28,172 bases of DNA from Nemertoderma westbladi (lineage: Eukaryota > Xenacoelomorpha > Nemertodermatida > Nemertodermatidae), in NCBI GenBank assembly GCA_032718475.1, contig JAUCBJ010000536.1:1-28172 (forward strand), read 5' to 3'. The first letter of the stretch is position 1; each line of letters begins with the position of its first letter. Below are positions 1-9,614 of the stretch, one piece after another. The translations under genes and the position numbers were made by a program. Under the pieces are notes generated by a model. The model did no database searches and was not told the DNA's origin. It saw nothing but the letters and a program-made list of their open reading frames with translations.

Positions 1-465
1 ATTTATGCCTACAAATTTTCAATTCGACAGCTTTAAATATTTGAATGTTAAATTTATTTGAATGTTACGTTAAATGAAATCTTTACGTCAACAACTATTT
101 GCCATTATTGACATACTCCAATATTGTCAGTTCGCTAAGGCCCCGCCAACTTCGTGGCTCGCCCCATACGCCTTCAACAATATTGAATTTATATGTATTA
201 AATTAACTCTCACTTGGTTATATGCTCCCCAAATCCCAGTAATGGGTTTGCCCCCAGATTTGGCCTCTGCCCCCCCAGATATTATGATCACCATACGGGC
301 CTGCTCCTACTCCTTCCCTTTTTAGTAACAATATCGTTTATTGTTTTGGTTAGAAAACCTAAGAGGTAACCTGATCCTTTCCTTCAATTGGCAATAACAT
401 AGTTTATTGGTTTGGTCAGATTAATATGTTATTATTTATTGTTGTTATTTTATTGCTTGGCGATA
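1..465. other. AT-rich intergenic DNA
   Basis: No gene is supported. The first 38 bases resemble the stretch at about 14257-14294 (both contain ACAAATTTTC followed by a CGACAG-TTAAA word), so the window probably opens inside a dispersed repeat. The short open frame at 74-325 has no recognisable domain. Confidence 0.5.
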
Positions 466-1003
466 GTGCCCATGATTAATGTTTGTGCCCTTGATTGATA
501 TCTGTCCCTCGTTTAATGTTTGTGTCCCTCATTAATGTTTGTGTACCTCATTAATGTTTGTGTCCCTCATTAATGTTTGTGTACCTCATTAATGTTTGTG
601 TCCCTCATTAATGTTTGTGTCCCTCATTAATGTTTGTGTCCCTCATTAATGTTTGTGTCCCTCATTAATATTTGTGTCCCGCATTAATGTTTGTGTCCCT
701 CATTAATGTCTGTGTCCTATATCAATGTTTATGTCCCACATTAATGTTATAGTGTCCCTCAATTAATGTTTGTGTCCCTCATTAATGTTTGTGTACCTCA
801 TTAATGTTTGTGTCCCTCATTAATGTTTGTGTCCCTCATTAATGTTTGTGTATCTCATTAATGTTAGTGTCCCTCATTAATGTTTGTGTCCTATATCAAT
901 GTTTATGTCCCACATTAATGTTTGTCCCCCTGATTAATGTTTGTCCCACATTAATGTTTGTGGCGCTGATAAATATCTGTCCCTCATTTAATGTTTGTGT
1001 CCA
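466..1003. repeat. 19-bp minisatellite, about 28 units
   Basis: A tandem array with consensus ATTAATGTTTGTGTCCCTC. Units in the middle (about 520-680) are nearly identical. Units at both ends have substitutions (GTACCTC, CTATATC, CCACATT) and small indels, as expected when an array is homogenised from its centre. Some units read through without stops, which creates a spurious 71-codon frame at 846-1061. Flanking DNA is non-coding. Confidence 0.92.
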
Positions 1004-1722
1004 AGTTGCTATAAGTTACTCTAGGTTGCCGGACGTTTTGGACAATTTGGTCAGCAACTAGCAACTTAATTTGAGTAACATTAACTTTTAGTCTCCGTTA
1101 TATGAGGCATCTTTTACAGCAACAAACTTCGCGTTTACATAGAGCAACTTGATCGGCAACCTGACATGCTCACTAAGTTGCTGATAGAGTTGCTCAAAAT
1201 GTTGCCACGTACTGTAGAAAAACCAGGTCTTTAATTATTCGTCATGACGTACTGTAAGTGAACTTTACTTTAACTTTAACGTAGCTGTAACCCTGTAGCT
1301 AGACTTTGTTCTTACTGTAGAGTACCACCCATGGCTATATTTTGTACTTAGAGTTCCGCTTTCTTGAATCTAAATTTTGTTCTTATAGTTCTGCATTTGG
1401 CTACATTTTGTTCAATTTGTATTGATACATGATTCTAACTACAGTCCCGTACTTATTTTAGAAGCAATTAATACCAAAATATCAAAAACTTATGGAGCCC
1501 TTTAGAATTTTGAATTCAAAAATTTCCAACATGTGCGCAAGTGTGTTAGCTATATTGTATGTGATTATTTGTTATTATTGCGTTTACAGGTAATACTAAC
1601 ACCTGATCATGTGCTAGTTAACATGTTAGATAGCACGTATTAGCTAATAACAAATGCGCACATGTATTACGTGCGCACTACGCACTAAATAATTAAGGAC
1701 GCACGATACGCCTTGGCTATTA
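1004..1722. other. Intergenic DNA with scattered GCAACTT words
   Basis: From 1004 to 1205 the words AGTTGC, GCAACTT and GTTGCC recur in both orientations, related in style to the array at 2408-2578. A short inverted pair, ACATGTGCGCA at 1529-1539 and TGCGCACATGT at 1655-1665, flanks AT-rich DNA. No coding sequence or RNA gene is recognisable. Confidence 0.5.
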
Positions 1723-1917
1723 TTTGATATATTTTGCGTGTTTTTTGTAAAAATTCGGACTTATGGTGTTTTGCCAAATTGAGGATACCTTGTTTTCTAG
1801 GCAATACCCCGCAACTATCGTATAGTTACGGGATAATACCAGAAAATGGTGTTCCCCTTTGTTTTGGCAAAACACCATAAGTCAGAATTTTTACAAAAAA
1901 ACCGCAATATATTTCAA
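1723..1917. repeat. 195-bp near-perfect hairpin (foldback MITE)
   Basis: The left half is the imperfect reverse complement of the right half over almost its whole length. Both arms run TTTGCCAAA, then TTATGGTGTTTTG, then TTTTTGTAAAAATTC outward, and they meet at about 1820 between CCCGCAACTAT and ATAGTTACGGG. There is essentially no loop and no ORF. This is the form of a small foldback or miniature inverted-repeat element. The target duplication is not clear, so the superfamily is unknown. Confidence 0.75.
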
Positions 1918-2407
1918 AGGTAATTCTAAATCAAATTGAAAGTTTAGTTATATGAATTCTATATATATTTAGTTATCAAAAAACACAATAACAAGTAAAC
2001 TGAGGCATCTCTCTAAAAAATAAACAGTTTTTATCGATTATCTCAGAACTACAAAAATCGACTTAGGGGGTTCTGCCTTGAAGGTGACGTATTGTACAAA
2101 CCGGCTATGTACACATATAAATGACCAATTATCAACTCTGGCGTCAATAACTATTAACTAACTTTTAAACTTGTCATCATTTATAATTTACCTACATAAT
2201 GAATGTAGGGCGTAGGCCTACTGTAGGCAGTTTCTATATTCAGATGTAGTATTTATTATCTGATTATAAGTTGAGTAAAAAAGTTGTTGCAATACACATT
2301 CAGGAAGTCCCTCTAAAGGCATGCATGCCAAATCTCCCCACGTGCCAAATCTCCCTGGTCTCCCCTAGTCACAGTCTGACAGTAACATTACATACGAGGG
2401 TTTGTGA
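1918..2407. other. AT-rich intergenic DNA
   Basis: I see no gene, RNA or mobile element here. The AGGCCTA word occurs near 2212, as elsewhere in the window. Confidence 0.45.
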
Positions 2408-2578
2408 CCTAGTTGCCGAAACGCAACTTCAGTTCGCCGAAATGCAACTACGAGTTGCCGAAATGCAACTACGAGTTGCCGAAACACAACTATAGCAGTT
2501 GGTGAAACGTAATTGTTCAGTTGCCAAAACGCGAATTTGAGTTGCCTAAACGTGACAGTTGCCGAAACGCAACTTAAC
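2408..2578. repeat. Degenerate GTTGCCGAAA tandem repeat
   Basis: About eight units of roughly 21 bp, each of the form AGTTGCCGAAATGCAACTA. The 5' half AGTTGC is close to the reverse complement of the 3' half GCAACT, so each unit is a small palindrome. The array explains the open frames on both strands at 2271-2610, which are not genes. Confidence 0.8.
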
Positions 2579-2689
2579 CGCCACAGGTACGGATATGAAC
2601 TATAACTCAATTACCCGGCTGCCCGGTACCGGTCTGCCGGTAGGCAGCGTAAGGCAGTAAGGGCAGAAGGGTGAAGGCCGAAGGGGGGA

Positions 2690-2935
2690 GTTATCTCAGC
2701 CTAAGGGGAGTGTTCTCAGCCTACGTGGCCTAGCTGCCTAGCTGCCTAGGCTGAGATAACTGGGGGGGGGGGGGGGGGGGGGGGGGGGTTGTTCCCAGCC
2801 TAGGCTGAGACGACTGGACTGAGGGAGGAGTGTTCTCAGCCTAGCACCTACTGACTGACTGACCTAGGCTAAGATGACTGGGAGTTAATTTCAACGGAGG
2901 GAGTTATCTCAGCGACCCAGCCTAGTACAATGGCC
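2690..2935. repeat. CTCAGCCTA repeat region with a 27-base G tract
   Basis: The words TTATCTCAGCC, TTCTCAGCCTA and CCTAGGCTGAGA recur at least seven times in both orientations. They are interrupted by a run of 27 G at 2762-2788. CCTAGG-centred palindromes occur on both sides of the tract. No coding function is visible. The tract length may be unreliable in the assembly. Confidence 0.7.
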
Positions 2936-3208
2936 TTGGCCTGCCTGTGCCTGTATCTGTGTATATCGTTGTATCGATCCACTATCAGGCATTCAGGGTA
3001 GGCCTATTATTTGTAGCCTCTGATTTACTAGCATACCCGCTATTTTCTGTACGTACGTACGTACCGTTACCGTACATAAAATTTAAGTAATACATATTGA
3101 CTGACTGAATACTTTCCACTTTCTTAATCTGTAAAATATTTTTATGTCACTGTTTTATCCATCTGTCAATAATGACAGACGATATAGACAGTCACTTATA
3201 AATGTATA

Positions 3209-3883
3209 ATGGGCAATTGCTTGAAAGGACCAGAAAATACAGAAGACGAGCATTCTAACTCGTGTCTATTAGAAGAGAACGGCGGCGGAAATGTAGCGGA
3301 ATTGGACGACGTAGACGCGCCACCTCCGCCCTACCGCCATCAGCGGCCGGGCCCGCCGGTTTACTACTACCCAACACCGAGCGTGCCGCGTACGGTAAAC
3401 CAACTCACGGAGCAGCAGCAGGTCCACATAGCCGAGCGGCTGGGACTCATCCAGCATCTACCCCGCGCGTATTACCACAACGATGGCGAGTCGAAACCCA
3501 GTAGGGAGTGCGTCATCTGCATGATAGACTTCGTAGAGGGCGACCACATGCGGTGTCTGCCCTGCATGCACATCTACCATATTGGTTGCATCGACGACTG
3601 GCTGATGCGCAGCTTCACCTGTCCCTCCTGCATGGAACCGGTGGACGCCGCGCTTCTTAACACGTATTACACTGGGGATACGGGGTCAACGACCTCCGAG
3701 TTGCTAGAACAGGTCTCCGAGGGACCTGCGTCCCCGGGCTTGGTCCCTGAGGTCGGGAAGGGGCCCGTTGCTAGGGCAACCGACCCCCCGATAGACTGCC
3801 CCGTTGCCCCTCACGCCGCCCCCCGCCCAGGGGAACCAGCCATCCACCCGGCGGATATACCATCCTCTTCTGATCCGTTGTAA
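3209..3883 (+). CDS. RNF11: RING finger protein 11-like E3 ubiquitin ligase
   Basis: 224 codons in one uninterrupted frame. The protein begins MGNCLK, fitting myristoylation at Gly2 and palmitoylation at Cys4 as known for RNF11. A PPPPY motif (residues 38-42) would bind WW domains of NEDD4/ITCH-type ligases. Residues 64-86 match the conserved RNF11 segment ending GLIQHLP. The RING-H2 finger has all eight ligands: C101, C104, C119, H121, H124, C127, C138 and C141. The stretch from DDWLMRSFTCPSC to VDAALL is essentially the vertebrate sequence. In the family it works at endosomes in ubiquitin editing and TGF-beta/NF-kB signalling. Vertebrate RNF11 is 154 residues and ends just after DAALL; this protein adds about 70 residues rich in Pro, Gly and Ala. 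No intron is present, so a retrocopy is possible, but the frame is intact and no poly-A scar is visible. Identification is firm; function is inferred from the family. Confidence 0.95.
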   Translation: MGNCLKGPENTEDEHSNSCLLEENGGGNVAELDDVDAPPPPYRHQRPGPPVYYYPTPSVPRTVNQLTEQQQVHIAERLGLIQHLPRAYYHNDGESKPSRECVICMIDFVEGDHMRCLPCMHIYHIGCIDDWLMRSFTCPSCMEPVDAALLNTYYTGDTGSTTSELLEQVSEGPASPGLVPEVGKGPVARATDPPIDCPVAPHAAPRPGEPAIHPADIPSSSDPL

Positions 3884-4674
3884 TTTACGCGATTGGATCC
3901 ATGGCCTGGAATCCCCTTGCCTGTGTATATATATAATTTTACTTTTTTATTGTATATTTTGTTCTCTACCCTGGGTGTAAATGTAAAGGGGAATTGTATT
4001 TGGAGTGACAGGCGAAATATTTACCTTATGTGTAATTATTGTGTAAAACCACACCCGACACCTCCCATATTCTCAACTTTTCTACTCAAATAAATAATTA
4101 TTTACGTGAGTGGACAAAGCAGGGGAGTTGAATAATTATAATTTTATGGTGCTTTATGATGCTGTTGAGAGGTACCAAGGGTCGCTATTCAGAATTTGCG
4201 AATGTGAGTTTTCGATGGATCTCGGAATTATATGGTTTCGGGTTCCGTTAGCTATTTATATATGGCAAACATTTAGTATTAATATTCAATAATTTGATAC
4301 GAGTGATATTATTGTCGTTTTAAATGATTTTTGCCATGATGAATTATTACGATTGATATTATTGATCGATTTAAATAATGTTTCAAAACTGCATTATTTT
4401 GCTTAATATTATTGGTTGATTTAAATAACAGTTGAATTATTTCAACCGATTATATAATATATTAAAGAATCACGCCATGGTGTCGGCACAGCAAAGTAAC
4501 AAATAAAATATAATTAAAGGCACAGCGCAGTATTTTAAAACAGATTAGATTTTAATTAAAATAAATATATAAAGGTCGGAGTTTAAAATAGGCAAACTAG
4601 GGGGTGGGGCAAGACAATGTTGCACAGTGTCGAAGTGGCTCGTGGTTCGCGGTGCACGCAGTGAGATGATATAT
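3884..4674. other. Probable 3' UTR and AT-rich spacer after RNF11
   Basis: AT-rich sequence with no domain-bearing frame. Near 4300-4450 the words TTGATATTATTG and ATTTAAAT recur loosely. The short frames at 3893-4093 and 4110-4292 have no recognisable content. Confidence 0.5.
4089..4094 (+). promoter_or_regulatory. Candidate polyadenylation signal of the RNF11-like gene
   Basis: AATAAA lies 206 bases after the stop codon. A GT-containing stretch (ACGTGAGTGG) follows about 15 bases on, a plausible downstream element. Other AATAAA words occur near 4502 and 4560, so the choice is tentative. Confidence 0.4.
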
Positions 4675-6790
4675 AGGAAGAAGATGTAGAGGAACTTGAT
4701 GTAGGGGAAGTAGATGTAGAGGAAGTAGATGTAGAGTAAGTAGATGTAGAGGAAGTAGATGTAGAGGAAGTAGATGTAGAGGAAGTAGATGTAGAGGAAG
4801 TAGATGTAGAGTAAGTAGATGTAGAGGAAGTAGATGTAGAGGAAGTAAATGTAGAGGAAGTAGATGTAGAGGAAGTAGATGTAGAGGAAGTAAATGTAGA
4901 GGAAGTAGATGTAGAGGAAGTAGATGTAGAGGAAGTAGATGTAGAGGAAGTAGATGTAGAGGAAGTAGATGTAGAGGAAGTAAATGTAGAGGAAGTAGAT
5001 GTAGAGGAAGTAGATGTAGAGGAAGTAGATGTAGAGGAAGTAGATGTAGAGGAAGTAGATGTAGGGGAATTAGATGTAGAGGAAGTAGATGTAGAGGAAC
5101 TTGATGTAGGGGAAGTAGATGTAGAGGAAGTAGATGAAGAGGAAGTAAATGTAGAGGAAGTAGATGTAGAGGAAGTAGATGTAGAGGAAGTAGATGTAGA
5201 GGAAGTAGATGTAGAGGAAGTAGATGTAGAGGAAGTAGATGTAGAGGAAGTAGATGTAGAGGAAGTAGATGTAGGGGAATTAGATGTAGAGGAAGTAGAT
5301 GTAGAGGAACTTGATGTAGGGGAAGTAGATGTAGAGGAAGTAGATGTAGAGGAAGTAGATGTAGGGGAATTAGATGTAGAGGAAGTAGATGTAGAGGAAC
5401 TTGATGTAGGGGAAGTAGATGTAGAGGAAGTAGATGAAGAGGAAGTAGATGTAGAGGAAGTAGATGTAGAGGAAGTAGATGTAGGGGAAGTAGATGTAGA
5501 GGAAGTAGATGTAGAGGAACTTGATGTAGGGGAAGTAGATGTAGAGGAAGTAGATGTAGAGGAAGTAGATGTAGAGGAAGTAGATGTAGAGGAAGTAGAT
5601 GTAGGGGAAGTAGATGTAGAGGAAGTAGATGTAGAGGAAGTAGATGTAGAGGAAGTAGATGTAGAGGAAGTAGATGTAGAGGAAGTAGATGTAGGGGAAG
5701 TAGATGTAGAGGAAGTAGATGTAGATGTAGAGGAAGTAGATGTAGAGGAAGTAGATGTAGAGGAAGTAGATGTAGAGGAAGTAGATGTAGAGGAAGTAGA
5801 TGTAGAGGAAGTAAATGTAGAGGAAGTAGATGTAGAGGAAGTAGATGTAGAGGAAGTAGATGTAGAGGAAGTAGATGTAGAGGAAGTAGATGTAGAGGAA
5901 GTAGATGTAGAGGAAGTAGATGTAGAGGAAGTAGATGTAGAGGAAGTAGATGTAGGGGAATTAGATGTAGAGGAAGTAGATGTAGAGGAAGTAGATGTAG
6001 GGGAATTAGATGTAGAGGAAGTAGATGTAGAGGAACTTGATGTAGGGGAAGTAGATGTAGAGGAAGTATATGAAGAGGAAGTAGATGTAGAGGAAGTAGA
6101 TGTAGAGCAAGTAGATGTAGGGGAAGTAGATGTAGAGGAAGTAGATGTAGAGGAACTTGATGTAGGGGAAGTAGATGTAGAGGAAGTAGATGTAGAGGAA
6201 GTAGATGTAGATGTAGAGGAAGTAGATGTAGAGGAAGTAGATGTAGAGGAAGTAGATGTAGAGGAAGTAGATGTAGAGGAAGTAGATGTAGTGGATGTAG
6301 ATGTAGAGAAGTAGATGTAGAAGAAGTAGATGTAGAGGAAGTAGATGTAGAGGAAGTAGATGTAGAGGAAGTAGATGTAGAGGAAGTAGATGTAGAGGAA
6401 GTAGATGTAGAGGAAGTAGATGTAGGGGAAGTAGATGTAGAGGAAGTAGATGTAGAGGAAGTAGATGTAGAAGAAGTAGATGTAGAGGAAGTAGATGTAG
6501 AGGAAGTAGATGTAGAGGAAGTAGATGTAGAGGAAGTAGATGTAGAAGAAGTAGATGTAGAGGAAGTAGATGTAGAAGAAGTAGATGTAGAGGAAGTAGA
6601 TGTAGAGGAAGTAGATGTAGAAGAAGTAGATGTAGAGGAAGTAGATGTAGAGGAAGTAGATGTAGAGGAAGTAGATGTAGAGGAAGTAGATGAAGAGGAA
6701 GTAGATGTAGAGGAAGTAGATGTAGAGGAAGTAGATGTAGAGGAAGTAGATGAAGAGGAAGTAGCTGTAGAGGAAGTAGATGTAGAAGAA
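4675..6790. repeat. 15-bp minisatellite, about 140 units
   Basis: An array of about 2.1 kb with unit GTAGATGTAGAGGAA. Variant units (GTAGGGGAA, GAACTTGAT, GTAAAT, GATGAAGAGG) recur in blocks: the pair GTAGAGGAACTTGATGTAGG appears at about 5090, 5305, 5395, 5515, 6030 and 6150, so higher-order segments were duplicated. Short 6-bp phase shifts occur near 5722, 6206 and 6295. The unit has no stop on the minus strand in two frames, which yields long antisense frames of low-complexity Ser-Thr or Leu-Pro-His. These are by-products of the repeat. Confidence 0.95.
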
Positions 6791-7450
6791 ACACCCGATA
6801 CACCTAACGAGCCTCGACTTTGCTGATCATCTGATAGAAGCATTGCTTGGTGCTTAAAGACTACTCAAGTCTATTTTTAATTGTTACAAAACACGAAAAA
6901 CCAGGATCCCGGAGAAAAATGCAATCCCGATCCCAATTTTTTGACAGGGATCCCGAAGTAAATGTAGTGAAGTGAGTTTGTTGATAAAAAGTTCCAGCAG
7001 AGCGGAAATGTATTATATCGAATTTATATGTCAGTAAACCCAGTAATAAATTACAAAATAATGTTAATATAACTTTATCATACTAATATTTCGAGACAGG
7101 GGTGGGGGAAACTGGACGCAAATCCCGCCTTGCCGAATTAATAACCCGTCTCAATCTTAAATTCTCAATTTATAGAAATGAGCAGGTTACAGTGGCACGT
7201 TATTTTAACCAAAACAATAAACTAAGCAAAGTAGAACAGGTTACAGTTATATTTTTGAGAATAATCAGCTGTTATATGCGTCGAAGTTCCCCTGGAGAGG
7301 GATGAATTTTTATTGTGTCCACACCCCCCCCCCCCCCCCCCCCCCCCCCTATATGAATATTTCAGAAGTGTAAAATAAAGTGAGTGTTTCCCAAAACCCG
7401 CCAGCCGCCACATATACTAATAACTTTAAGAAATTTTTAATCCAAAATTG
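6791..7450. other. Intergenic DNA with repeat fragments and a C tract
   Basis: Contains isolated GGGATCCCGA words at 6903-6960, related to the array just downstream. A 33-bp segment at about 7092-7124 (core CTGGACGCAAATC) recurs inverted at about 24323-24350. A run of 26 C lies at 7324-7349. No gene is seen. Confidence 0.5.
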
Positions 7451-7611
7451 CAATCTCGAAAATCGGGATCCCGTGAGTCATAATCTCGATCCCGAAAATC
7501 GGGATCCCGAGAATGATAATCCCGATCCCGAAAATCTGGATCCCGAGAGTGATAATCCCGATACCGGAAATCGGGATCCCGAGAGTGATAATCCCGATCC
7601 CGGAAAGTGTG
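7451..7611. repeat. 36-bp palindrome-rich tandem repeat
   Basis: About four units in which ATCCCGATCCCG is followed by AAAATCGGGATCCCGA and then GAGTGATA. Each unit is built around GGGATCCC and ATCCCGAT, so either strand can fold. It gives a spurious frame reading Asp-Pro-Glu-Asn repeats. Comparable GGGATCCCGA words 500 bp upstream suggest a larger decayed element. Confidence 0.85.
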
Positions 7612-7622
7612 ATACCGTTTAA

Positions 7623-8656
7623 ACGATATTATTTATCAATCTATTTCATAAGCGTGCCCTGTTACCCCTCACTTTATGTGCATACCATGGACTATACTAT
7701 GTAGTATAGTATGTATTGTGTAGTATTTAACTGCATAAATAATTGTTAAATACTTTTTACGTTCACTATTACTTATTAAAATTACACCTTCGATTTTGTA
7801 TAGAGGCCCTTGGTGAGAGCAGGACATATTCCTTATTTGTAGAATTTATATACCGGTAATATAAATAAATATATAATATTTATCTTTGTAACTATTTACA
7901 ATTGGTGATATTTTCACAATGTTCAACTGTGTTAAATTTTTTGGAAATATATGTTATTATGTTATTAATACCATATAGGCCTATAAAATGTTCTTCAATA
8001 ACTTTCAATAATAATTTATGCCTTGAAAATGTAGCTTTTATAACGATAAACCTCTACATTACAACACAAAATGTATCATCGAGTTTCATTTTTCAACAAA
8101 CAATTAATCTACATTATTTATTGATCTACGTAGTGTGATTTAGATGCTTCTATTCGCTGCAGTGTTATTTATCGGTGTTTTTGGCAATATAAATTTTAGA
8201 TTTAATTTATAGAACACTATTTTTTTCCCTCATTAATAATGAAGTATGATGTTCAATATTCTAATTAATTAAGGCCACACTAATAATGTACAGCTAAATT
8301 TGTCGCTCCACTCTATCTTAGACAAAGCATTGTTGTAACGTATATAATTAACTATTTAATTTATTACATATTTATTAAATGGGAAAATGATGCAAAATAA
8401 TTCCTTAATATCGCCTTAATTCGCCGTATGAAAACGAACTTTTTGTGACATTACTTTTTTTCACTTACACATTTTTTCATGTAGAGATTCTTAGCTACCA
8501 CGTGTCTTATAGAGAGGAATGCGAGGATGTTTATCATTACCGCTGCTAAATATGATACTGGTAGGGCAAGAACAATTCCGAAGATTTTATAAGAAAGTTA
8601 TATATATGAAAGTTCGATGGCTAACAATCACTATTTTTAATTGACCGTAAAATTCA
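7623..8656. other. AT-rich intergenic DNA
   Basis: About 1 kb without supported genes. The only local structure noted is a palindrome at 7691-7710 (ACTATACTA and TAGTATAGT around TG). The 78-codon frame at 7902-8138 is AT-driven and shows no domain. Confidence 0.5.
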
Positions 8657-8957
8657 TACTACTACTACTACTACTACTACTAGGATCGGCATGCTGCATT
8701 GCAGCTGCATTTTTAAGAATGCTGTGCCGGCTTGTCAACAAAATTGCGCCGCCACAACTCCCTATCACCTATGACATTTGCTAGATCATCCGCATCTTTA
8801 AGGCCAGTGTCCTTTAAGATGCGTCTCAAGAAAGTCATGGGTTGTCCACCATGCTTATTCACTCCATGAGGCTGCCAAAGTACAAGATTATGCACTGGTT
8901 GGTCCTCACGGCGAAAGCAATGTCCTGCAAAGCGGAGGCGATTTTGTTCTAGAAATG
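8657..8957 (-). mobile_element. LINE 3' fragment, copy 1
   Basis: On the minus strand from about 8957 to 8713 the translation is the C-terminal end of a non-LTR retrotransposon polyprotein: RLRFAGHCFRR, then LVLWQPHG, GGQPMTFLRRILKDTG and ELWRRNFVD. The 3' end continues to a short conserved tail (GCAGCTGCATTTTT region) and then a trinucleotide run, seen on the plus strand as (CTA)n at 8657-8682. It is nearly the same as 20766-21055 apart from a few substitutions and a 6-bp difference. The element is 5'-truncated, as is usual for LINEs, so this is a dead copy. Confidence 0.85.
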
Positions 8958-9020
8958 TTTTGTTTTTTGAAAAATTTTGTTCTTTGTTCGTAAAATTCAT
9001 ATTCTACCTGATAATACATG

Positions 9021-9383
9021 CTCCAGCCTATGACCCCGTAGGAATTTTATATTTTATGACTTGGCTACCCTACATAGATGTTTAGTGCAGACTTGGGACA
9101 TTATAAAAAATTTGGGTAGACTTCACCAAATGGTTGCGCTCGTTTTTTAGGGGGTCTTAAACATAGCAACGGAGGAAATTGCCATAGCAACAGCTCTTAT
9201 AGTAAATATGACGAGTTAAAATTTATGAAAGATTAGTAATTTGGATATGAAGAATTTAATGGCATATTTAGTTTTTTTGAAAATGCGATAGCAACCAAGT
9301 GAAAATGACCTTCAAAGTTAGCAGTATTGACAATGTCCTTAGCAAACGGTTTTTAAACGGGTGTAATGCATTTACACTGTGGC
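9021..9383 (+). repeat. Foldback left arm, outer segment
   Basis: Reverse complement of 13124-13554. Shared blocks include GGTAGACTTCACC, TGGTTGCGCTCG and GACCTTCAAAGTTAGCAG. The match stops after TGCATTTACA at about 9380 and resumes only at 11353, which marks an insertion. Confidence 0.85.
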
Positions 9384-9614
9384 GTACGCCAGTTATGGAC
9401 ATTTACAATATTATTGTTGACGTGGTTGCCGGGCAACCACCAGATATACAGAGTTTTCTGAGTACTGACTTACGGACAGGCAGCTGATAGAAATTAACCG
9501 TATCCTACCGGGTACTGCTGCACTGTCTGACTTTATCGAATATTAATACGAAAATATAATATCGTTCAACTACACACAATATTATGTTTGCGACTTAGCG
9601 TGACGCTAAAACAT

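Noticed and set aside
74-325. 83-codon frame near the window start
   Set aside because: No domain or homologous feature, in AT-rich repeat-associated DNA.
466-1003. CRISPR-like array
   Set aside because: Units are contiguous with no unique spacers, and the genome is eukaryotic. It is a minisatellite.
1529-1665. Short inverted pair ACATGTGCGCA/TGCGCACATGT as a MITE
   Set aside because: Only 11 bp of perfect match and no consistent flanking duplication, so too weak to call.
3209-3883. RNF11-like gene as a processed retrocopy
   Set aside because: It lacks introns, but there is no poly-A scar or flanking duplication and the frame is intact and highly conserved in the RING. Not supported, though not excluded.
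4597-6843. A 748-codon minus-strand frame rich in Ser-Thr and then Leu-Pro-His
   Set aside because: It is the translation of the 15-bp minisatellite. The unit has no stop on that strand and its frames change at 6-bp indels. No non-repeat domain is present.
7380-7622. 80-codon frame reading repeated Asp-Pro-Glu-Asn
   Set aside because: It is a by-product of the 36-bp GGGATCCCGA repeat.
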